Below are positions 25,873 to 37,855 of a DNA stretch of 64,000 bases, piece by piece. Location: the NCBI RefSeq assembly GCF_010015445.1, contig NC_053121.1:32377934-32441933 (forward strand), in the 5' to 3' direction. Under the pieces are notes generated by a model, which worked only from the letters and a program-made list of their open reading frames with translations, did not search any database and was not told the origin of the DNA. Each line of letters starts with the position of its first letter. Within the stretch, counting starts at the first letter, position 1. This DNA is from Perca fluviatilis. Its lineage: Eukaryota > Chordata > Actinopteri > Perciformes > Percidae. The position numbers and the translations under genes were made by a program.

Positions 25873-27224
25873 TGAGTGATGAAATAAGAAACACCAAAGT
25901 AGCTGTGCGTCATGAACAGCAGGGGCTTCAAAACATCTTGCTTGATAGGCTTCTCGCCCGTACAAAACAACATGAGGATTTTATTTTGCAGCAGGAATTG
26001 CTTCCCAAAACATAAAGCCCAAAGCAATAAGACCCAATAAGGCCTCCTAAAACTATGTAATCACTCAGGCAGGAAGAATTACGAGTTCTGCTTTGAAATC
26101 AGTCCTCTAAGCATCCCAAATCTACTCAGAACAGGCAATTTTTTGTGTTTATGTTTTTATCACTCTTCCCTCTGACATGTGGAGATTGGAGTTTCTTTTA
26201 GTGATTGACGAAAGCATCTGTTCTCGCTATGCTGTGCATGGCTTTTGTTCCAATCAATAAAGATTTTTTTCCCCACACATTGCTTATTGAATGGAAGCAC
26301 TAAGGTGTCTAATCCACCATCCATATGGTCCAAATTAAAGTCTTTGCTCCTCCTCCCTCTTTTTATGTCTACCTTACTTAAGATATAATTCAGCCAGGAT
26401 TCCACGTCCCATCTGCAGTTAAAACCCTAACACGGTCAGTGCTTGTAAACCAATTTGTTCCGATGTTTTTCTTCTGATGTGGATTATAAAAAGCAGGTGG
26501 ATTTTAACTGTCACAAATCACATTACAGTGATTGTTATTATTACAGTGCATTCATACATCTCTATGTATTTCCAACGCTGTCTGCTAAAAATGTATACCC
26601 CCATACAATGAAACTGTGTTCTCAATTACGTTTCGAGGGAAACATATTTTTCAGTGACCAGTGCACATTGTGAAATGGTCAATGCTTTAACGCCAGAAGC
26701 CATTGAAACATGTGAATCCAGAGACTGAGGACAGGGTAACATTACAACGCTTCTGCAGTTGGCCGGTGTACACATTTGTTAACTGACCTGAACTGACCTA
26801 AACAACAATGGTCCATTATATGCAGATAAATCTCACTATGTGTTCTAGCTGCCCCGGCAGGTGGGAGTGACGCATCAGATAGTGTCAACTCAGTTGTCAG
26901 TCACAGGGAAACTGACATTTAAACAGTTTTCCTGTTATTGTCTCAACATTCTGGCTCTCTTTGTGTTGTGCTCTGTGGTCAACCACACCCATCCATTATG
27001 AAGGTTTAAACAAACAAGCAAGAGTTACTGACTCTTACTTTTACGTTCAAATATTTAATGTTGTTCACTGGGGGAGTCAGAAAGTCTTTAAAAACATACC
27101 ATTAGACACCATTATTCAGAAACATCATAGCTTTGAATTTTGCTTTTTTTCTGAAATTGTGGTTATTACTGTTTTCTTAAAAAAATAAACACTTTAAAAA
27201 ACGATTAACAACACCACACCCAAC
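25873..27224. other. Intergenic, no feature supported
   Basis: No terminal repeats or conserved frame recognised. The 81-codon minus frame at 26160-26405 has no supporting splice sites or family match that I can see. Confidence 0.4.
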
Positions 27225-27227
27225 AAC

Positions 27228-27460
27228 CCCCTAAAAGTCAGGACAGCTTTTATTCCGTTTCAGTGACAGTTTTAGAGAAAGATGATCAAAATTCTGTGCT
27301 CATTTTTGAGGAGGAAATTTGAGGTGGTGTTGTATTGGACAGGATTATAATTAAAAATGTTTCTAATATTTTATCTGTCCCTATTTGCATATGTGAGAAT
27401 GATAAAACATTAGAAACACCTCACAACGTAATACAGTCCAACACATCATCCCCACTGACT
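27228..27460. repeat. Dispersed repeat R, second copy
   Basis: GGTGTTGTATTGGAC and GTAATACAGTCCAACAC form a rough inverted pair around TGTTTCTAATATTTTATC and its complement-like partner near 27400. A related fragment lies near 20865. Family unknown. Confidence 0.5.
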
Positions 27461-27524
27461 AAACCTACACTAACTAACTAACTAAACTAAAACTGGACGT
27501 TATTATAATACTGGTGTACTTCTA

Positions 27525-27935
27525 CTCAGGGAAAGGGAGCTCTGGGGAGCCTATTCCCCGGACGGAGTCCTTACAGTGCCCCGCTACGCCCAGCTATGCC
27601 CTGCAGTGACCTACTACGCCATGAACTATTACAACTACTATTTCTAGTCATAGTTCCATTCTCTTTATTCGTACAATAATTGCCACTGTTCATCACACCT
27701 CCAACCAGTCAGACACCACCTACCAAGAGCCCGGGTCTGTCCGAGGTTTCTCCCTAAAAGGAAGATTTTCCTCACCACTGTCGCAATAAATGCTAGCTCC
27801 AATTGGGAATTATTGGAATAGTTGGGTCTTTGTAAATTATAGAGTGTGGTCTAGACCTACTTCTATCTGTAAAGTGTCTTGATATAACTATTGTTATGAT
27901 TTGATACTATAAATGCAATTGAATTGAATTGAAAC
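27525..27935 (+). mobile_element. Teleost LINE 3-prime end (L2-like)
   Basis: GGTCTGTCCGAGGTTTCTCC is followed by CACTGTCGCAATAAATGC, then TAAAGTGTCTTGATATAACT, ending in repeated AATTG. From family knowledge this block is the common 3-prime end of a fish LINE, probably of the L2 group. No reverse-transcriptase frame remains. Confidence 0.7.
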
Positions 27936-28337
27936 CTTGCAGGTTTACCTCAGGGCCAAGAGGGGGGACCGGGGCACCACCACGCATCGCTTCCAACACC
28001 GTTAATTACACAGAGAAAAACACAGCAAGCCAATAAAGGTGAGAGTTCACTCAATTACCACCGACACAGTTAGGAAGGCTACATCCCATCGGGCATACAA
28101 TCAGCAACTGTCCATCAAATCAAAGTTTCAGAATAAATTGACCTAAAATGCATTTAAAAAATAGCAAATGGCAAAGTGGCAGTGTTCACTTTTCACATGA
28201 GACCCACACGTATTTACCTCTACATAGAATTAGCAGGGTTACTGTTTACACACACAGTACAGGACGGGCTCCAGCACTCTAAATCCTCTGGCCAAACAGA
28301 TAAAGAGCCTTTAACAAAGCATGAAACCAAATACAAT

Positions 28338-28544
28338 GAGCCTTTTTCACGGCAGACATTCTGACTTGTCATAGCAGGAAAAGCACAGGTGAAACTAATA
28401 ACATTAGTTTAAGTGTCCCACTAAGCCAACATGAACACAGCTGTGGTGCACCTGAACTGAATGTAGCCATTATTAATGTTATTAATTACACCTGTGCTTT
28501 TCTTCCTGCCATGACATGTCAAAATGTCTGCCGTAAAAAAGGCC
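28338..28544. mobile_element. Foldback MITE S (about 207 bp)
   Basis: The outer arms CGGCAGACATTCTGAC and GTCAAAATGTCTGCCG, followed inward by GCACAGGTG / CACCTGTGC and AATAACATTA / TAATGTTATT, are inverted over about 60 bp. The single strand could form one long hairpin. No coding content. Confidence 0.8.
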
Positions 28545-29030
28545 TATTTATCTTTTAAAACTTAGAACTAACAACTAGTCAAACACATTTCCTAAGGTTT
28601 GTGTGTAGGATACAGGCTTAAAAATTGAAGAGTATTTGTGTATATGTGCATGTGTATTTAACTTATTATTTGAATGTATGTATTTATTGTTATATAGTAG
28701 CATAGTTTAATTGCCATGTGTTCATTTTCAGTGAGGTTTACCTTTAATTACATGTATTTAAATCAAATTTTGCACTTCTTTATCGTAACTATACTGTCTG
28801 TGTGAATAATGTGTTTTATTTGTGTGCCTTTAGCTTTTTTTAAGATGATTATTATTGCCATTACTGCTTTAGTTGATAGTGAGATTGACAGGAAAGGCAG
28901 GGGAGAGAGAGGGGAGGACGTGCAGCAAAGGGCCCTGCAGTAAGGCTTAACGGAAATCGCTCTACACTATGAGCTACCACAGCGCTCCCCTACTGCATGC
29001 TGCCTGCTCTCCCCGGTACGTTATACAAAT
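28545..29030. other. Intergenic, no feature supported
   Basis: AT-rich sequence without recognised termini or exons. Confidence 0.4.
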
Positions 29031-29034
29031 ACGC

Positions 29035-29122
29035 TGAAGGGCGCTTTTTTCGTCGCTTCAGACGCTGACAGCCACTGTCCAAACCGTATTTTACGAGTTC
29101 GGAGTGAGAACGGGTTGCGAAT
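29035..29122 (-). mobile_element. Family B terminus fragment
   Basis: AAACCGTATTTTACGAGTTC followed by GGAGTGAGAACGGGTTG is the reverse complement of the left end of the family B element at 1888, including CAGACGCTGACAGCCACTGT inward. Only about 90 bp are preserved. Confidence 0.7.
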
Positions 29123-30087
29123 TCTCTGCAGTTTGCTTCCCAGATCATCTCCGTAGACATTCAAACTGTTCTTCCTACTGCAGTTAGACTTTTCAATGAA
29201 CTCATTTGACCTGGACCAAACCTTATCCCACAAGACATTTATCATAAATATGTTTCTAGAAATGATCGATGCAATTCCACATGATTATGTCTTTTCCCAC
29301 ATTGTAATCAATAAACGTATAGTACAATTAATGCTCACATGCAAGCACTCTTTTGTGGCAAAGTAATTAAAGATAGTACTAGAGCAGGGTTGTTATCTGC
29401 TTTATTTCTACATCCAGATGGCTTTCTTTTCTTTTTTTATGAAAGTTAAACTGTGATTTGAACACTGCTAGACAAGTTTGAAAGACTAAAGATTAAATAT
29501 GAATCCATATTTCCCAAAATGACAATATTTTTAAATGTGTAAAATAAATTCACTATATAGTCCACTATAAAATACCCACAATGCACAGCTAATTTGAGTG
29601 TACGTACGATGTACCCTATACATTTTCCTCCGGTATAACACAATGCAACATAGTCATGTTTTCCCGGTGGAGAAGAAGAAGCAGAAGAACATGGAGTGGG
29701 CTTTCATTTCTAAACAGTGGAACTGTAACATGCAACATATATAATATTCAACCTTTTATTCTCCTGCATTCTTGGTTTGTTTCAGGGACGTATTAGAAGT
29801 ATTTTTGTTTCGGTTTGTTTACACGATGCGCATCTACTGACGCAACGATATTTTTTTGTGAGTGTCCAGAATCTTGTTTGGTCGTTAATATAATTCACTA
29901 TTTCATAAACACTATAGAGGGAAGAGTGAGTGAGTGAATGAGGGAATGGTTTCAAACAAAGCTCATGATCTGGATCCTCTATATCACACCTGTGACCTGT
30001 CTCCTGATTGACGATCACATCAACAACACATGTTGAAATTATTCTTTCCATACTTCTGAAACTGGAGAAATAAATGATTTTTTTATA
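29123..30087. other. Intergenic, no feature supported
   Basis: No recognised repeat termini and no exon-like frame. Confidence 0.4.
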
Positions 30088-30600
30088 GGATATTTTAACA
30101 TTTTGGGAAATATGTTTATTTGCATGTCAAATGTTGATCTCGAGCCGAGGGGCGATTAGCTAAGCACAAAGACTGGAAGCTGGAGGAAATAACTTGCCTG
30201 GCTCTTTCTAAAGTTACAAAAATATATGCCTATACATCACTTCTAAAGCTCAGTAATCAACATGCTGCAGCTTTTCTTTTAATTTGTACACGAACAGAAA
30301 TTTTAAAAACAGTAATGTTGTTTTGATTTAGTGGGAGTTATGTGCTGGAAGTATTTCTTGGCAAACATCAGCTAGGTGCAGTGGCATCTTGTTTGTCAAG
30401 AAATCTTTACAGCGCATAACCGTGTAAAACTAAAACAATGAATTAAACCCAAGATGTTATTTAGTGAGCTTTAGAACCACTTGTCGCTGGATTTTTTTTT
30501 ACTTTGCAAAGAGCCAAGCTTCACTTCTTTATGCTAAGCTAAGCTAATTTCCTCCTGGCTCCAGCTCCACACTCAACGCACAAACAAGAGAGTGATATAA
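30088..30600. mobile_element. Dispersed teleost repeat V
   Basis: TTTTGGGAAATATG...AAGCACAAAGACTGGAAGC at the left and TATGCTAAGCTAAGCTAA with CTCCTGGCTCCAGC at the right are rough inverted relatives. From family knowledge this is a frequent non-autonomous fish element. A worn piece also lies near 35195-35270 (AACATTTTGGGTTCAACAG then GATTGATACCACTTCTG). Confidence 0.6.
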
Positions 30601-31235
30601 AATCTTCTCCGCTAACTCTCGGTAAAAAAACAAGTGAATAAACTATTTCTGGAAATGAAATAAATACTACATTTAAATGGTTTAGAACTTTATTTTGCAG
30701 CAAAACTATTTCTCATGCTGTATTATTTCATCTTACCTGCATTTGGCAAGCACCAACAGCTGAGGATTTCGACTTTTATAGAAAAAATTGATATTGAAAT
30801 TGTAATTGACTTAAATTGACTCTAAGCATACTTCTTGGTTGCAAACGTAAATCTACCAAAACCAAAATGACTGGTTGAGAAACTGAAAAATGAAGCTCTA
30901 CAGGTACACACACTCACCACCAACGAGCAATAACGAGCTCAAGCGTCTGCAGGTGAAAGTCTGTACTTCCTGAGCTCCAGGGACTAAGAAGAGGACAGAA
31001 GCCGTGTTCTGTTCCACAATGTAAATAAACAGTCCTCCCCGTTAAGGGAACTTCTCCTTCGACAAAACTCCTCCATTCGGAACACCCTGCAACGTCACCA
31101 ACGCAGACATCACTTCCTTTATGTGTTACCCTGGTAACATAAACACCTCGGATACGTTGCAGCTGCTGTGGAAATTGTACACCACTGAACTAAAATATTA
31201 AACCAAAAACTGATACCATTACAAAACGTATTCTA
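30601..31235. other. Intergenic, no feature supported
   Basis: No recognised termini. The segment 30895-31165 is CpG-bearing and may be a worn repeat, unassigned. Confidence 0.35.
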
Positions 31236-31239
31236 TTAA

Positions 31240-31697
31240 AAAGCACCTATTATGCTTTTGTAGATGTCTAAAGAATTAAAAAAACAAACATTTTTGCTCC
31301 AAATGGAGCTTTCTCTCCCACAGACAGCATTTTTTCTTACCTGCCAGAAAACGGCTTGTCCACATTTCTGTTTGAAATTCCACAATTATTGATGTCATTG
31401 ATTGAGAATGCCAGCCCAGTTTTTCATATGTGCTGTACCTAGGTGCTGCCTGAGCAAGCACAGCCCGCCCACTGGTTTGTTTGAATTTGGTTGACCAATC
31501 ACAACAGAGTGGGCCAGCTGACCAATCAGAGCAGTCTGGGTTTTTCAGGAAGGTGGGCCAAGAGCTCAGACAGACTGTTTCAGGCAAAGTCGCAGCAGCA
31601 TTGGGCAGTATGAGAAACATAATTAGTTTTTTGAACATTAAAGCATGACCCCAAGAGTACAGATATGACACTGATAAATGAGTATAATAGGGGCTCT
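31240..31697. mobile_element. TTAA-target MITE, 'CACCTATTATGC' family
   Basis: TTAA flanks both sides (31236-31239 and 31698-31701). The inverted ends are AAAGCACCTATTATGCTTT and GAGTATAATAGGGGCTCT. The interior includes GTTGACCAATCACAACAG and has no transposase frame. Type: piggyBac-like by the target site. Confidence 0.8.
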
Positions 31698-31701
31698 TTA
31701 A

Positions 31702-32790
31702 AGTGTATGTAACTTGTGGATGAATGCGTTTTGATTCATTTACAAGATGTACGTCGTTCCAGCAAGGCGCAATGACTGACAGGTTAATCTTGCTTCTGAA
31801 CTTCAGGCAAAGTGATGAACCGTTGTTAAGTTCCTCCCAACACAGTTTGCAGTTCCCTTTGAAAAAGCATGTTTGCTCCCTGCGGTTTGGAGTCTTACTT
31901 CACGTGGCTGAATACCCTGTGCAGTCCACTTCGCAGGGAACTATAGATGATCGGAACACAGCCAGAGAGTACTGGGAAAGCAACTGAGTGGCAAGAGCCA
32001 AACATTTAATGATAATAAGGACAGCCTATAGCAATTTGTTTGACAAAATAAAATTGTAAATACATTGCAAGTCAATTAATAATTCAACATGTATGTCGAT
32101 TGAAGTTTCTTCTTCTTCTAAGGTCCTTCGAAAGCCAGCTATTACTTTCTGCAAACTAAAAGCCCTGTGCTCCAGAGGATAGACCTGCTCTGCTCCTGTA
32201 ATTCACTCCTCACTCACTGATTGAATTCGACAGGTACTTAAGCTTCGGACATGCGGCGGAGAATACACATCTTCTACAGCACGTTGTCTCAGACAGGATC
32301 TGCCTGCTGCAAATCAGCAGATTGAATTTTGCTCTCCGTTCGCTGATGGAGTCCGGCATTGTTAATTGAGTTGTTTAGTATCTTCACACTGGCAATTTAA
32401 TCCTGGTGTTGGTGTCAAAGGCTGGACAGGGTGGTGGTGGTGGTGGGGGGGAGAGGCTGATTTTAACTCACACATTTGGAAACAGGGAAACTCACTCAGC
32501 TAAGCGTTAATTACAAGGCTGGTGAATCCCTGGGAGCCACAGTTATTTAATCTGTGTTTTAAAGAATTTAATTGAATAAAAAAAAAAAACAAGAAATAAC
32601 ATGTTATCAGTGGAAACAATTCTTTGTTTTTCTTGTGTAGAATCAAAAGCAGTATGAATCATTATGCAGGTTTTGTTTGCTAGTTTGGTTTTGTACAAAC
32701 CAGGTTTAAACTAAAAAAGAGCAACAGGGCAGTTGCTCCAACCCCGTCCCGATAATTGACATCCAATGTTGGCTTTTTATAATAAAAGTT
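31702..32790. other. Intergenic, no feature supported
   Basis: Short GGTGGTGGTGG tract at 32430-32450 and poly-A near 32578. Otherwise featureless. Confidence 0.4.
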
Positions 32791-32791
32791 A

Positions 32792-33066
32792 TGGTTACAC
32801 TTTACTTTAACTTTTCTACATAAGACTGACATGACACTGTCATGAACCTATCATAAAACATTATAAACAAGTCATAAACGTTTATGACATAACTCTTTTT
32901 TAGTAAGTGTCATTCGGTTTTGTCATGACACGTTAGGGTTAGGGTTAGGGTTAGGGTCAGGGTTCATGTGTCATGACTGTGTCATGACAGTGTCATGTGA
33001 GTGTCATGTATTCATGACAGTGTCATGTCACTCTTATGTAGAAAACCTAAAGTAAAGTGTTACCAA
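32792..33066. mobile_element. MITE Q with internal TTAGGG repeats
   Basis: GGTTACACTTTACTTTAAC and CTAAAGTAAAGTGTTACC form the inverted ends, followed inward by CTACATAAGA and TCTTATGTAG. The interior is rich in TGACACTGTCATGA-type palindromes and holds four tandem TTAGGG units at about 32933-32957. Confidence 0.8.
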
Positions 33067-33545
33067 AGTTATTTGTTATTTGAAAGTGAATTTTGTTGTC
33101 CCAGTTGGATGTAACACAGCTCCCAGGGTGGCCTGATGAAGGCAAGATAGCTGAAAGCATTTGGGGAATAGAGCACAGTATATATCATAGTACTACTGTA
33201 TAGTATAGGAGGTGACGTACTGACACACTGGTATGCACCTTTCTGAATGTGAATTGTCAGAGTTAAAAGCTATTACAGTTATATTATTATAATTATATCA
33301 ATAATAATCAAATAAAGGATGAAATAAGGGATTGACATGGATCTTGCAATCTCAAGTTGATCAAACACAAGCTTTGTTTTGGGTGTAATCCTGCCTCCTG
33401 CTCTCGACATTATAAATTGTAACCTCAAAATAAACACCTTTTTTTCCTCTCGTGGACTCAAGGACTTTCAATTTCAATCACCATCCCAGGGGAAATTTAG
33501 TCAGAGAATATAGCTGTTATGCAATTATGACTCATTTAGGTTTGT
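33067..33545. other. Intergenic, no feature supported
   Basis: A short TA-rich patch near 33275-33310. No exon or termini recognised. Confidence 0.35.
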
Positions 33546-34240
33546 ATTGGCCCTCTAATGACCGTAGTAACTATGATGGACGTAGTCTATATCCACGACG
33601 GTCCACTTCCGGGATTCCGCCGTATGTCCTTTTTTTCGACCAGATTTCCGTTACCTAATGCTTCCTTTGTGTTGGCGTTCTAAACTGGGGTGGATTTCTG
33701 AGGACTATGGTTAACTGCTCCTCAGATCTCTGCAGGGTAAATCCAGACAGCTAGCTAGACTATCAACTAACAACAAACAACTTTTGAACGTACACGTTCC
33801 GCCAAAACAAGTTCCTTCCTGAGGCTATTTTGCAGCCGCAACGTTGCTCCGTCCGGCGCTTAGCACCGCCCATGACGATTGTGATTGGTTTAAAGAAATG
33901 CCAATAAACCAGGGCACGTTTCTCTCCCATCCCATGACTAGCCAGACCCTCCTCCGCGGCGCTGTGGAGGAAGGTCTGGCAATGCAAGACTATGATGGGA
34001 GCAAGGGGACAAAGCATAAGAGCGCCAATTTCCGCACAAGGAGGCAGGTTGGGGTGATGGATGAATCAAACAAACAGAACTTTCACCCAGGAGACCGGGC
34101 TTCGTTTGCCATTTGAAAATAAAAGTAAACTGCAAGTTTTTCATTACAATTCTAATTTATGAAACGCTCCCTTGGGTCATTTTAGAGGTGGGTATAAACA
34201 ACCTATATTGTCGTTTGGTTTGGACGATTTGTTGAGATTC
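33546..34240 (+). mobile_element. Repeat K copy 1, interrupted by family A
   Basis: CCCTCTAATGACCGTAGTAA opens the copy and TATATTGTCGTTTGGTTTG lies near its end. Both have close matches in the uninterrupted copy at 36660-37145. The interior also shares GGGTGATGGATGAATCAAA and CAGGAGACCGGG with family B. The copy is split by the family A element at 33583-33992. Confidence 0.65.
33583..33992 (-). mobile_element. Family A DNA transposon, copy 3, nested in repeat K
   Basis: The element runs from TAGTCTATATCCACG to GGCAATGCAAGACTA, in opposite orientation to copy 2. The flanks TGATGGACG and TGATGGGAG are an imperfect 9-bp target duplication. The uninterrupted repeat K copy reads TTATGACGTGAGC at this point, which supports insertion here. 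Confidence 0.8.
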
Positions 34241-36659
34241 CTGGGTCCTTTGTGGACAGATTATGAAAAGATATTATTTTTGAGTTAACTTTGGCACTTT
34301 TTTCAGCTGTGTACTGACAGACACAGTCGGTATATGGCAGCTTCACATCGGCTTTAAATGTATTATGGGGATTTAGAAAGAAGTTTACTTAAGTGTTTTT
34401 TTTCTATCACTGACCTGTGTTCGTATTTTGAGTGACAGTCTGATGAACATTTACAATTTAGAGATAATAGTTTTAAAAATCGCACTTTCCATGGTTACAC
34501 CGCTAATTACACCACAGAAAAGAAAACATGCCCACAATTGATCGTGTCACGAAAAAAAGCAGCACTGAGGCTTTCAATAATGCAGCAGGATTGCATATGA
34601 ATTATGGTGCCGTTAAATTGATACACAGTGATCCTTCCCTGCTGGTGTAACTCTCCAATATGGATTCCCTTTGGCTCTCCAGCTCCCACATGGATGCTTG
34701 GAGCCCACAGGGTGTTAGTGTTCTTATTAATGCGGCCAGCCCAAACAGCAGGGAATTGTTGCGTCTGTGTTCTGACCACCAACACATCTGTCAAACCCTG
34801 AGTATACCTTCTTGTTCCGCCGTTTCTCTATAGGAACTGATGTTCTCCAGCTGTATCTGCCTCCCTGTGTGGCTACATTCACACTGCAGCTAACGATGTC
34901 ACATGTCCTGGTTTTTCCGTCACATGTGACGCAGACATGATGTTCTCTAATCAGTGGGAAGAGTGAAAGGTTGCACTGTCTGCGTTCAAAATCATAGCAT
35001 GGCATGTTGAGACAAGACGCGACGTACGTTTGAACTCCTGCAACCGGAATATGACGGCGTTGTGAGGATACCTGAGACAGTTGTCACAGTTCTGGCACTG
35101 ACATCTTGCAAGCTTGCCTGAATCCGCATCAGGACAAAAATAGAGAAGTAGTCACTGGTTACTGTTTGCAGAGGCTGTTGAAATGTTAAACGAAAGAGTT
35201 CAACATTTTGGGTTCAACAGTTTTCTTGTTTAGAGTTGGATTAGAAGATTGATACCACTTCTGTTTGTGTGCAGAATAAACAAACAAAATACAAAGTGTG
35301 CATTAAAGAGCTTTTTATGCTAAGATAAGATAATCATCATCCAGATCTAGCATGGGCAAGAAAGAGAATCAGCATATTTCCCCAAATGCCAATTTTTTTT
35401 CCTTCAGTTTAAGTCTTTTAATACATACTTGGAAAACACTTCTCTGCTGTCAATCTACAAAAATCTGTCTTGCCATACAAACCACACATTATATTTATTG
35501 TCTTCAAGTTTGCTGACTTTCTCTCAAAAGCCTTGACAGAAAGCCAAGATGGAATATACATTTAATGCTGTCTTTTCCACACCAACTCTTCTTAAAACGC
35601 TCTTTCTTCGGCCTTTACTTGATTTGATGGCATTATATTGTGTTATTTGTACACTTTAGCTTTCTTTGACAAAAATAAAGTATCACAAGGTCCACTTACT
35701 ATTTTACAATTGTCCTATGATATTGTTCAAAATCATAAACGTAGTCTTTTCTGTCTTTTTTTTAATTTCCTTTTTCTTTTCTTTGTCCTGCAAAGCATTC
35801 AGTATTATGCATTCCGAATCTGGTTTTTGTCTTACAAACCCATTTGTATCAATGACACATAATAAAATCAATCATCATTATCATAATCAGAAAGTAATAT
35901 AGAGGCCTTTGCTAAAAATGTAACCTCTTTCTTGTCTTCTCTCTATAAATGCAGTGAAATGCACTCACCCTTGATTCCCCCCTCTCTCTCTTAGGTGACA
36001 CCTAATTGGCCCAGTGTCAGGATTGCTCGCCCTCCTCCATGACACCTGCCTGGTGGGCAAAAACAGCTCAGGATTAACGGCAGACGGAGGTCAGCACATA
36101 ATCACCCCTGATGAATATGGAGGAGGGGACTTTGGGTTTACATGGGAGGACTGCCAAAAATGATAACGACCCCTCCTCCAGTACCTCCTCGGGGACGCAT
36201 ACACTCCCATCTCAAGGTTGTAACTAAAACAGCGTCAGTGCCTTGTTGTGGGAGGGCGGCATCGGTGCCTCTTTGCCTCTTAAGTCATGAGGTGATGGTG
36301 GTAGCTACAGTATATACAAAATAAGCCTCGGGTATGTTCTGAAATCTGTGTAACATCATCTGCAAGTCAGAGCACAACATTTGTGATGCAGTTAAGACAG
36401 ATTCAATTCCTGCATGTAACATTTAACTGCCTTTAAATGTTTTTTAAAGTAAAGCAAATATTCAGACCTTTTGTAGCAGCAGAGCACTGTGCAGGGTAAA
36501 CTTGTGGAGGTTAGCCCCATTTGTGACTGTTTTACCCCCATTGGCCACTAAGAGCAGCAATGAACAAAAGTTAGATTTATGCTTTATCAAGACTGGCCTT
36601 CCACTGAACAACGACCCTATAAGTCGTGTTTTCGCAGCAATTGCGACCCAAATTTAAGT
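34241..36659. other. Intergenic; one unassigned open frame
   Basis: A minus-strand frame without stops runs from about 35085 to 34727. It is cysteine-rich (motifs CVTCDGKTRTCDIVSCSV and IEKRRNKKVY). A second minus frame (34794-34507) continues in another phase. I do not recognise a family and see no convincing splice sites, so no gene is called. 35195-35370 holds a worn piece of repeat V. Confidence 0.3.
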
Positions 36660-37145
36660 TTTATTGTCAGGCGGCGCCGCCCTCTAGTGGCCGTAGTAAT
36701 TATGACGTGAGCAAAAAAGGAACTATAAGAGCGTAAGGAGTAAGGAGGAGGAATGTTGGGAGACCAGGGTTTGTGTCCCGTTTGAAAATAAATGGTGAGT
36801 TTTTTGTAACTTTACAAAACAATCAGAACTATTTCACATGCATAACGAAAAGGGAAGTAACGTAACAAATGTACTGATTTTAACCCAAAACACAATAGTC
36901 TTCTAAACTTAACTAAGTAGTTCACTTGCCTAAACAAAACCAAACTGCGACCGTTTCACACAACGATAAAGACATGTTTGAAACCGCGACCGTTACGTTC
37001 TGTCATTTAGATAAGGAAACGTATTTCCTGCCACCGCTAGGGGTGCTAATTTATGAAACGTTCCTCCGGGTCGTATTAGATGGTAGAAATAAACAATCTA
37101 TATTGTCGTATGGTTTGAAGCAGCTTGTTGGATTTAGCGGAAGTA
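36660..37145 (+). mobile_element. Repeat K copy 2
   Basis: CCCTCTAGTGGCCGTAGTAA near the left end, CCGTTTGAAAATAAATGG inside, and CTATATTGTCGTATGG toward the right end match copy 1. Termini and superfamily are not resolved. Confidence 0.65.
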
Positions 37146-37241
37146 GTAGGCAGTGCAATTCAGCCACACGCCTAATTAAGCTTAATTAGCTTAATTAATC
37201 CCATTTTAGCTTAATTAATCACATTTTCCAATTATTCAAAC

Positions 37242-37519
37242 GCCTCTGAACACCCACACAGGTGATTTCAGTTATTCTGGCTCATTAAACCTCTGCTCAG
37301 GTTGAACGTGAGTCGGAGCTTAGATGGGAATTTATTGGGTCAGAAATCTGTTCTACCAATAAGGATGATAAAGGTGTCATCTGTCCTGCCAGGTGCAACA
37401 GAGCTAATATGAGACTCAGGAAGATGTCAATCACTCAGTACATACACACCCACACAGTCCTGGGAAGAGGCCCAATCAGCCAGATTAACTGAAAATACCT
37501 GTGTGGGTGTTCAGAGCCT
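37242..37519. mobile_element. Element T with 40-bp inverted ends
   Basis: GCCTCTGAACACCCACACAG at the left and CTGTGTGGGTGTTCAGAGCC at the right are inverted with one mismatch, and the match extends inward with gaps (TTCAGTTATTCTGGCT / AGCCAGATTAACTGAA). The 275-bp element has no coding content and I did not recognise the family. It sits beside TTAATTAA-rich sequence at 37170-37220. Confidence 0.7.
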
Positions 37520-37777
37520 TTAACAAAACAATATACACTAGTCTTATAAAGAAGCAATTCACCAATTTCAGCGTAAGTGCCACAAATGTGTTACAGCCAT
37601 CAGAAATGAGTCCACTGAAAATACCAATCATTCACAGCCTGTAGGCTTTAAAGGTGGCTCTGAAAAAGTTCGGAGCTTCCTCCTCAGTGGACAGTAGTTG
37701 TAGTCTGCTTGGCAGCTCCATTTAATCTATCGCCTATCTTCATGAGCCTGTAATTGAAGATGCATCAAAGCAATAGG

Positions 37778-37855
<78 letters not shown>

